Source of the DNA: Bacteroidota bacterium
Lineage (GTDB): Bacteria > Bacteroidota > Bacteroidia > Flavobacteriales_F > PHOS-HE28
Direction of reading: 5' to 3'
NCBI GenBank assembly: GCA_023412755.1
Contig: JAEZCB010000091.1
Span: 1-48,464, forward strand
Length of the DNA: 48,464 bases
The notes beneath the pieces were generated by a model, which made no database searches, was not told where the DNA came from, and worked only from the letters and a program-made list of their open reading frames with translations. This document shows, piece by piece, positions 43,201 through 48,464 of the stretch (position 1 is its first letter; every line of letters starts with the position of its first letter). The translations under genes and the position numbers were made by a program.

Positions 43201-45844
43201 CCGTAGCATTCTACGGATCCATGATGTGTTGCAGGATGCCCGCTATGGCAGGAACAAGCCCTATAAGGGCATGCCTCCGGGCCACCCACCTGTCCGAAGC
43301 TATCTGTCCGTACCGGTCATTTCCAGAAATGGCGAGGTGTTGGGCGGACTCTTCTATGGGCATTCCACTCCTGGCGTTTTCACCGCTTCGGCAGAGGAAA
43401 CCATCTTGGCACTGGCCGCACAGGCCGCCATGGCCATAGATAATTCCAATCTCTACCAGGCGCTGCAGCGCGAGCTGGAAGCACAGCGCCAGGGACGGCA
43501 GGCATTGCAGGCGAGCGAGGAACTGCTTCGCCATGTGGTGGAAAGCCTTCCAGTGGCCATGTTCACATGCGACAGGAATGGTACTGTTCTGGTCCATAAT
43601 GAGGCGCTGACACAGTTGATCGGCTCCACGCCAAAAGTGGGCGTGGACAAATGGCGCGACCTTGTCACGCATTACAACACGGATGGAAGTCCGATCGGCG
43701 AAAAAGAATATCCCCTGGCCAGGGCCTTGACGGAGGGAAAGGGATCCTTGGATCAGGAGGTGATCATGGAGTTCAAGAACGGACGGCGCATCACCGCGTT
43801 GGTGAATTCCATTCCCATGCATGATGAACAGGGAACGATAACCGGTGCGATCAAAGTGGTGGTCGACATTTCTGAGCGAAAGTCGCTGGAATTGGAGCAA
43901 CAGCATTCGGCCGAGCATCTCCAATTGAGCATGGACATAGCCAGGTTGGGCAGCTGGAGCTATGAGTTCCCTACGAAAGTGGTGGAAATGGATAGCCGGT
44001 GCCAGGAGATCCACGGTGTGCGGCCGGAGGAAGTACAAGAAGATATCCACCAGAAGGTGGTGCATCCGGATGATATGGCCGCACGGACCAAGGCTCTGCA
44101 GGAAGCCCTGGATCCCGTCGGCAATGGTAGAATGGAATTGGAGCACCGCATCTATAACCAAAAGGATGGGGAATTGCGGTGGGTGCGACTTGCTGCCAAG
44201 GTCTTTTTCGAGAATGGCCAGCCACATAGAATGATCGGCACCGTTCAGGATATAACCGAGCGGAAACTGGCACAGGAGGCATTGCGTGAGAGCGAGGAAC
44301 GATTCCGCATGCTCTCCAAACACATGGATCAGATGGCCTGGATCGCCAACGAGCAATACAGGCTCATCTGGATGAATGAGCGCTGGTTCGATTTCACCGG
44401 GCTGGGCATGGATGAGATCCGCGAGAACGGAGGCATACGCATCTACCATCCGGATGACAAGGAGCAGCTCGCCACGCTTTTCCGTGAAAGGCTCCGCTCG
44501 AATAAGCCCTGGGAAGAAGTATTCCGCCTGCGCCGATGGGATGGCGTGTACCGCTGGTTCCTTACACGTGCCACACCCATGCTGGACGCGGAGGGGAATG
44601 TGATGCGCTGGTTCGGCACCAATACCGATATCACGGAGAGCAAGGAAGCCCAGGAGGCATTGCGCCAGGCGGACCAACGCAAGGACCATTTCCTCGCCAC
44701 GCTCGCACATGAATTGAGAAGTCCCCTGGCACCGCTGCGCAACGGGCTGGAGTTGTTACCCATGATCACGGATAACGATGAGGAGGTGGCACGTGTGCAC
44801 GCCATGATGCAGCGCCAGCTATCGCACATGGTGAACCTCATCGATGATCTGATGGACTTGAGCCGCATAAGCCGGGAGATGATCCAGCTGCGCTCAGAGC
44901 AGGTAGATCTGATGTCCGCCGCAGCACAGGCCATTGAAGCGGTACAGCCCATGCTTGATGGCTTCGGGCATGCATTCACGTACAAGGCGCCCACCGAACG
45001 GATGATCGCCTCCGGGGATGGTACCAGGATCACCCAGATGATCAACAACCTGTTGAACAATGCCGCGAAATACACACCGCGAAATGGCAGGATCGAACTG
45101 ACGCTTGAACGCGATAAGGACCATGCGGTGATCCAGGTGAAGGATAATGGACTCGGCATACCGGCGGAGATGCTGCCACGTGTGTTCGATATGTTCTCAC
45201 AGGTGAACAGTTCAAAGGGCAGCAGTGGCGGGGGGTTGGGCATAGGCCTGCATATCGTGAAAAAGCTGGTGGAGATGCACAAGGGCACCGTTGAAGTACA
45301 AAGCGATGGGGAGGGGAAAGGCAGCTTGTTCACCATAAGGTTGCCTTTGTCCGGGCACGGGGAAATGATCACCGCCAAAGACCCGCCAGAAACGACAAGC
45401 GTGCTTCAGCGCAAACGGATCATGGTGGTGGACGATAACCGGGATTCGGCCAGTTCGCTGGCCGCCGTGCTGGGAGCCATGGGGCAGGAAACGCTTGTGG
45501 CCAACGATGGCGAAGAGGCCGTGGCCATGGCCGAAAGAAAGAGACCAGACCTGGTCTTCATGGATATCGGCATGCCCAGGATGAACGGTTATGAAGCATG
45601 CAAGGCCATTCGCGCAAGGGAGTGGGGCAGGGGCATGGTCATCGTGGCCCTTACGGGCTGGGGTTTGGAGCAGGATCGTGAACGCTCCGTGGAAGCGGGC
45701 TTCGATCACCACCTGGTGAAACCCGTGGACCGCGCCCGATTGATCTCCATCCTCAAGGAAGCATCCGCCGAAACCGACCAGGAAGCTGGCGGGGCAGCTG
45801 TGAAAAAGAATTGGACAGGAATGAAGAAAGGCACCGAGCCCTGA
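40208..45844 (+). CDS. Giant hybrid kinase: HTH-CheB-CheR-PAS/GAF-HisKA-HATPase-REC
   Basis: A 1878-residue cytoplasmic signalling protein. In order: MerR/excisionase-like helix-turn-helix (about 10-62, LLSSAEAAELLKCHPNTLR); CheB-like methylesterase domain (77-245) with catalytic residues lost (Cys85 for Ser, Asp112 for His, Asp204 kept); CheR-like methyltransferase (about 260-530) with VPGCSGGEE, ATDLNEHAIERA and ISCQNLLIY; a PAS-like domain (~580-690); a coiled coil of NEELQS repeats (701-790); PAS (~790-912), GAF (~917-1085), three more PAS (~1102-1490); HisKA with His1501 in AHELRSPL; HATPase with NNLLNNAAKYTP, DNGLGIP and GGLGIGLHIV; and a receiver with Asp1786. CheB-CheR-PAS kinases are known; the N-terminal HTH is not usual. 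A terminator overlaps the last codons. Confidence 0.9.
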   Translation: MDSKKDHGPELLSSAEAAELLKCHPNTLRARVRRAELEPVFPDGGRHMFFKKRDVLALLEAGRRKDPQHFPTHTDGFPVIAIGTCAKGVEGLERMMRHLESDLGSAYIVVSDPASGDASAILKSIQQGCTLPVEVVSDGLRLEADKVYVAPPRALISLDQRVFKVSELRTRDRMHGPVDHMFTELARVFQNKAIAVLLLTHQEDGVQGAREVRSEGGVVIADETIFLNGHPIRDTNIVDLILPAERIGSGLSGLHRHFFETSGSLGSRGEDDLQKILILIHQRKGVDLTQYKPATIHRRILRRMALGHISKPSEYYKLLKENTSELDALYNDLLINVTTFFRDPQVFRALARKVLPALMRDRPINDPIRIWVPGCSGGEEVVSIAITILEFLGDRALTTPVQIFATDLNEHAIERARLGIYKQHAVRSLSSRRLKHFFTEIDGHYQVVKTIRDMCVFARHDLIKDPPFSNLDLISCQNLLIYLETPAQAKIMRGFHYGLKQHGFLILGRSETPSAGGDLFLQPDRRYKVYQGKGNTRRRLGVELFAQPAQGGDHSPVPPIRLERRPASKDADIDREVDRILITRFTPPSVVVDAEGQIVRFHGNTTRFLEHGSGKPTLDLLRLIRSDLVFEMRTLLRRARKERTAVVRKGIPSASGGTICEMDLEVIPFGTEQEPHFMVVFREHQLERTEGAGDDARSRDRKDRRIHLLEQELQDMREQMRLISQEFESVTSELQSANEEVVSSNEELQSINEELETSKEELQSINEEFATINEELQQRNDALRESEERLRLSVQTGRMGIWDWEIEKDKITWSDTLYAIHGMEKGEGSMDLAAFLRFIHPEDHGMLRTAIDNAVNEGAPFEVEFRAVRPGGEVRWLFSNATVVREEGVAIRILGATVDVTERKQTELQLRERTRTLEILNEVGEDLVGDRDLNSIVQAVTDAGRSISGAEFGAFFFNVKDDEGGSYMLYTLSGLPREAFANFPMPRNTEIFAPTFSGRSILRIHDVLQDARYGRNKPYKGMPPGHPPVRSYLSVPVISRNGEVLGGLFYGHSTPGVFTASAEETILALAAQAAMAIDNSNLYQALQRELEAQRQGRQALQASEELLRHVVESLPVAMFTCDRNGTVLVHNEALTQLIGSTPKVGVDKWRDLVTHYNTDGSPIGEKEYPLARALTEGKGSLDQEVIMEFKNGRRITALVNSIPMHDEQGTITGAIKVVVDISERKSLELEQQHSAEHLQLSMDIARLGSWSYEFPTKVVEMDSRCQEIHGVRPEEVQEDIHQKVVHPDDMAARTKALQEALDPVGNGRMELEHRIYNQKDGELRWVRLAAKVFFENGQPHRMIGTVQDITERKLAQEALRESEERFRMLSKHMDQMAWIANEQYRLIWMNERWFDFTGLGMDEIRENGGIRIYHPDDKEQLATLFRERLRSNKPWEEVFRLRRWDGVYRWFLTRATPMLDAEGNVMRWFGTNTDITESKEAQEALRQADQRKDHFLATLAHELRSPLAPLRNGLELLPMITDNDEEVARVHAMMQRQLSHMVNLIDDLMDLSRISREMIQLRSEQVDLMSAAAQAIEAVQPMLDGFGHAFTYKAPTERMIASGDGTRITQMINNLLNNAAKYTPRNGRIELTLERDKDHAVIQVKDNGLGIPAEMLPRVFDMFSQVNSSKGSSGGGLGIGLHIVKKLVEMHKGTVEVQSDGEGKGSLFTIRLPLSGHGEMITAKDPPETTSVLQRKRIMVVDDNRDSASSLAAVLGAMGQETLVANDGEEAVAMAERKRPDLVFMDIGMPRMNGYEACKAIRAREWGRGMVIVALTGWGLEQDRERSVEAGFDHHLVKPVDRARLISILKEASAETDQEAGGAAVKKNWTGMKKGTEP

Positions 45845-45861
45845 ACGGGCCGGTGCCTTTC
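45826..45861. terminator. Bidirectional terminator hairpin overlapping the kinase stop codon
   Basis: GAAAGGCACCG (45826-45836) pairs perfectly with CGGTGCCTTTC (45851-45861), and an inner GCCC/GGGC extends the stem past a bulged A to a TGAAC loop. The kinase stop TGA (45842-45844) lies in the loop, so the hairpin includes coding sequence. A/T-rich flanks on both strands suit both the kinase and the convergent SDR gene. Confidence 0.8.
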
Positions 45862-45875
45862 GCTCCATTCCTTTC

Positions 45876-46901
45876 TCAATAGTCGCTGTCGTACTCCTCC
45901 CGATCCGCGTTTCCGCCCAGCAGTATGGCCAGACCAGCGGCGGCTGCCAGGGCCACCACACCTGTGATCACGGGGTTGGTGATCGCGCGTGTATAGATGC
46001 TGTTCTTCATCACATAACCTTCATAATTCCCATGCACGCGCCCACCGCCGGCCGCATGGTGCAGGCCATCGCCATTACGTGATGGCCCGTCCATCTGCTG
46101 CGCATCACCCATGAATTCCTCACTGATCCGATCCGCAAGCCGGGGTGCGATCTGCCGCATGGCACTCATCATCTTGGACGCACTGCCTACGGGGATGTCC
46201 CGGAAAGGCCGCTCGCACGCTTTTAGAATAGCCCTTGCCACCTCTTCCGGAGCGTAAACCGGTGGTGGCAGGGTGGCTCCTTTATCCATGTAGTTTTTGG
46301 CATGCTCGGTATAGGGGGTGTTGGTCCCAGCTGGTTTCACCAGAGTTACAGCGATCGGCGCATCTTCCTCCTCCAATTCGATCCGTAATGCATCCGTGAA
46401 CCCCTTCACGGCATGTTTGCTGGCACTGTACATGCCTTGGATCTGTATCGCCAGATCGGAGAGTTCGCTACCGATATTGATGATGGCGCCACCACGCTCG
46501 CGCAGGTCCTGAGCGGCGATCAACGATCCATACACCACGCCCCAGAAATTCGTGTCGAAGAGTTTGCGGTTGTCCTCATCGCTCACTTCGGCCAGGCGTC
46601 CATAGATGGATACGCCTGCGTTGTTCACCCAGGTATCGTAATGGCCGAAGTACTTCTTCGCCGCGTCGGCGATCTTCTCCACGTCCTCCTTGCGGCCCAC
46701 ATCGGCCACCACGAAAATGGACTCTCCGCCCTTGCGGTTGATCTCATCCGTGATCTTGATGAGGTCTTCCTCACTTCTGGCCGCCAGCACCAACTTTGCT
46801 CCCTCCCGGGCCGCGGCTTGGGCCGTGGCCAGACCGATGCCGCTCGATGCTCCGGTGATCACGATCACCTGTTCTTCCAATGGTCTCAATTTGATCTTCA
46901 T
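45876..46901 (-). CDS. Short-chain dehydrogenase/reductase with C-terminal membrane segment
   Basis: A 341-residue classical SDR: TGASSGIGLATA (NAD(P)-binding loop), NNAGVSIYG, the catalytic Ser in INIGSELSDL and the YSASK Tyr-Lys pair (about residues 160-164) are intact. After residue ~250 the sequence departs from the SDR core, is polar and Gly/His-rich, and ends in a hydrophobic helix (VITGVVALAAAAGLAILLG) with a charged tail, so the enzyme is probably tail-anchored in a membrane. Substrate unknown; similar annotated relatives are often linked to general stress genes. The ATG at 46899-46901 gives the correct N-terminus. It is convergent with the giant kinase. Confidence 0.87.
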   Translation of the reverse strand: MKIKLRPLEEQVIVITGASSGIGLATAQAAAREGAKLVLAARSEEDLIKITDEINRKGGESIFVVADVGRKEDVEKIADAAKKYFGHYDTWVNNAGVSIYGRLAEVSDEDNRKLFDTNFWGVVYGSLIAAQDLRERGGAIINIGSELSDLAIQIQGMYSASKHAVKGFTDALRIELEEEDAPIAVTLVKPAGTNTPYTEHAKNYMDKGATLPPPVYAPEEVARAILKACERPFRDIPVGSASKMMSAMRQIAPRLADRISEEFMGDAQQMDGPSRNGDGLHHAAGGGRVHGNYEGYVMKNSIYTRAITNPVITGVVALAAAAGLAILLGGNADREEYDSDY

Positions 46902-46953
46902 GTTCTCGATCGATTATTTGGATAGTTATCTGCTATGGGCCGTGTAGACACCA

Positions 46954-47331
46954 TCATCCTGTTCTCCCATTCCCCAGTAGCGGTGTGTGCCATGGCCTTT
47001 TTGATGGATCGTTGAATGCATCACTGGTGGGTCCTCCGTCCGCGACGGATCCATCAAGTACCTCGCCACCCTTGCCCGCGTAGGATGCACCATTGCTGTT
47101 AGGCGCCTCCAGCAACGCGAAGCTTTCATCATTAGCAGCGATGGGCTTTAAAGGTGTGAAAGACTCAAATAGGAAGAGGAGCGGATCACCCATCTTCTCC
47201 ACATTATCCTTACCGCGGGATATCACTACTGCATGATCCATGGTGGACCCCATGACTGCCTGACCATGGTCACGCACCACATTCAGCGGCAGCGGATCCT
47301 CCACCGTGCGGTCTTCCTTCCTCGAATGCAT
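46954..47331 (-). CDS. Orphan small hypothetical protein
   Basis: A 125-residue protein with no recognised family, signal peptide or membrane segment. It is polar, with PLPLNVVRDHGQAVMGSTMD and LLFLFESFTPLKPI as its only hydrophobic stretches; the C-terminal half is Gly/Asn/Ser/Pro-rich and probably disordered. The longest frame starts with TTG at 47343 and the ATG at 47329-47331 is used. It ends 52 bases before the SDR start on the same strand, so it could be the first gene of that transcript. Base composition is like its neighbours, but without homology evidence it may be a chance frame. Confidence 0.45.
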   Translation of the reverse strand: MHSRKEDRTVEDPLPLNVVRDHGQAVMGSTMDHAVVISRGKDNVEKMGDPLLFLFESFTPLKPIAANDESFALLEAPNSNGASYAGKGGEVLDGSVADGGPTSDAFNDPSKRPWHTPLLGNGRTG

Positions 47332-47487
47332 CTTATCGGCCAATTAGTATAAAGTTAGCAACCAAGGGTATGTTGCCTGATGATCAGCTGTTTATACGGT
47401 GCGCCATGGCCGTATGGGGACCATTGTGTTCCCATATCCATCAGGATCGCTGGCCGCCCCCTGATCCCATAGACCTAATTTGGCCGT

Positions 47488-48464
47488 ATGCGTTCGCTGG
47501 TCTTCCTCTTCCTGCTGCCCTTTACCGCCATGGCACAGATCTCTCCTACCATGCTCACCACACTGTCTGGTGAAGTGGCCGAGACCAGTGGTCTTCTGCT
47601 GATCGATGGTGCATGGTGGACCCATAATGATGGTGGCAATGCACCATTGCTTTATAGGATCGATCCCGCCAATGGAGGTGTGTTGAGAACGGTGGAAGTG
47701 ACGAATGTCTCCAACATCGATTGGGAGGATATCGCCGCCGATGACGAATACGTGTACATCGGTGATGTGGGCAACAACAGCGGTGTACGCACGGATCTGC
47801 GGATCCTCAGGTTACCGCTGGCGCTGCTGCAGGATGAGAATGTGACCGGTGTGGAAGCGGATGTGATCGAGTATGCCTATGAGGATCAGACCGAATTCCA
47901 GCCAGCCAACAACGCGAACAACTGGGATTGTGAAGCGATCATGGTCAAGGATGACAGCCTGTTCCTTTTCACCAAGAACTGGCTGGACCAGCAAACCCGC
48001 GTCTATGCCGTTCCCGCGACCCCGGGTCAGCACCAGGCGCTCCTTCGGGACGAGTACGATGTGGAAGGCATGATCACGGGCGCCGCTTATCACGAAGGCA
48101 CCGGCCAGGTGATGCTGGTGGGATATACCAATGGCTTGTTCGTGCCATTCCTGGTCCGGCTAGGCGGGTTCAACGGAAATGATCTTTTCGGTGGAAGCGT
48201 GGTGCGTGAGTCCTTCACTTTGTCGTTCGTGCAGGTGGAGGCGGTGGAATGGCATTCCGATGGAGAGATCTTCATGAGCAACGAGTCCAGCCCTTTCAGT
48301 CAACCGCGGCTTTGGAGCTTGAATGTGCCTGGGACCACCTCTGTCGGCGAAGATGAACGTTCTGGAATGCACGTTCACCCCAATCCGGCCGCAGATGAAT
48401 TGTGGGTGGAAGGGCCGGTGGAGCAGGTGGTCATGGTGGACGCGCTGGGGAAAGAGGTCCGATC
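47488..48464 (+). CDS. Secreted protein with T9SS type A C-terminal domain, 3' end cut by window edge
   Basis: An uninterrupted frame of 325 codons plus two bases runs off the right edge. The signal peptide is MRSLVFLFLLPFTAMAQ. The mature part (SGLLLIDGAWWTHNDGGNAPLLYRID and following strands) looks like a beta-propeller of the phytase-like or SdiA-regulated type seen in secreted Bacteroidota proteins, with NVSNIDWEDIAADDEYVYIGDVGNN as its clearest blade. From 48373 it shows VHPNPAADELWV, followed by VVMVDALGKEVR, the opening of a canonical T9SS type A C-terminal sorting domain; the rest lies beyond the window. Cargo export across the outer membrane is therefore expected. It is divergent from the orphan gene, with 156 bases between starts. 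Confidence 0.85.
   Translation, partial: MRSLVFLFLLPFTAMAQISPTMLTTLSGEVAETSGLLLIDGAWWTHNDGGNAPLLYRIDPANGGVLRTVEVTNVSNIDWEDIAADDEYVYIGDVGNNSGVRTDLRILRLPLALLQDENVTGVEADVIEYAYEDQTEFQPANNANNWDCEAIMVKDDSLFLFTKNWLDQQTRVYAVPATPGQHQALLRDEYDVEGMITGAAYHEGTGQVMLVGYTNGLFVPFLVRLGGFNGNDLFGGSVVRESFTLSFVQVEAVEWHSDGEIFMSNESSPFSQPRLWSLNVPGTTSVGEDERSGMHVHPNPAADELWVEGPVEQVVMVDALGKEVR

Noticed and set aside
1..48464. tRNA, rRNA, CRISPR array, insertion sequence or prophage
   Set aside because: No cloverleaf-like segment with conserved tRNA arms, no regularly spaced repeats, and no transposase, integrase or phage structural gene was recognised.

Overview
The window reads as chromosomal DNA of a Bacteroidota bacterium, most likely a GC-rich Flavobacteriales-type lineage. 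Signs seen in the sequence are a TonB-dependent receptor with an N-terminal carboxypeptidase-regulatory domain and a C-terminal Phe, several exported proteins without Shine-Dalgarno-like leaders, a long-N-terminus LepB typical of the phylum, PD40/OmpA and AsmA-like envelope proteins, and a secreted protein that begins a canonical type IX secretion (T9SS) C-terminal domain at the right edge. I saw no rRNA, tRNA, CRISPR array, insertion sequence or prophage; the region looks like ordinary core and accessory chromosome.

Layout. 1-4.7 kb (minus): an edge-truncated TPR lipoprotein, two tandem signal peptidases I, DapB, an acyl-CoA thioesterase and an unknown conserved-looking protein. 4.7-9.2 kb: a surface-polysaccharide block with a membrane-bound nucleotide-sugar dehydratase (minus) divergent from an NAD-dependent epimerase and a glycosyltransferase, then an Hsp15-like S4 protein. 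9.3-16.5 kb (plus): an AsmA-like protein, a TPR-PD40-CRD-OmpA protein with PorE-like architecture, and a secreted lysyl-endopeptidase-like protease. 16.4-25.4 kb: TerC, a GT22-like membrane mannosyltransferase candidate, a HELGH metallopeptidase, an AhpD-like protein, a DUF5686-like outer-membrane candidate, Smr, GNAT, an OmpA lipoprotein and CreD. 25.8-34.7 kb (minus): FtsK, a GT87-like transferase, a MORN lipoprotein, a TonB receptor, a small receiver-like protein and a secreted alpha/beta hydrolase with polyester-hydrolase-like active-site spacing. 34.8-45.8 kb (plus): MazG, then a signalling and stress island (histidine kinase, response regulator, Spy-like exported protein, DUF2383 protein, helical protein, a degenerate kinase-receiver protein and a 1878-residue HTH-CheB-CheR-PAS-GAF-kinase-receiver protein). 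45.9-48.5 kb: an SDR oxidoreductase, a small orphan and the truncated T9SS cargo.

The most unusual items are: (1) a ~245-residue C-terminal module shared by two unrelated secreted enzymes (protease and hydrolase), ending in two dockerin-like D-x-N-x-D-G...NDRD repeats, in a window that also has a canonical T9SS domain, which suggests a second sorting or anchoring tag; (2) the giant kinase, whose N-terminal HTH precedes a CheB-like domain that has lost the catalytic Ser and His, next to a protein with a broken ATPase fused to a closely similar receiver; (3) a symmetric, strongly structured intergenic element between creD and ftsK that looks like a non-coding RNA. Gene limits were read directly from the sequence; family assignments are from motif recognition without database searches.
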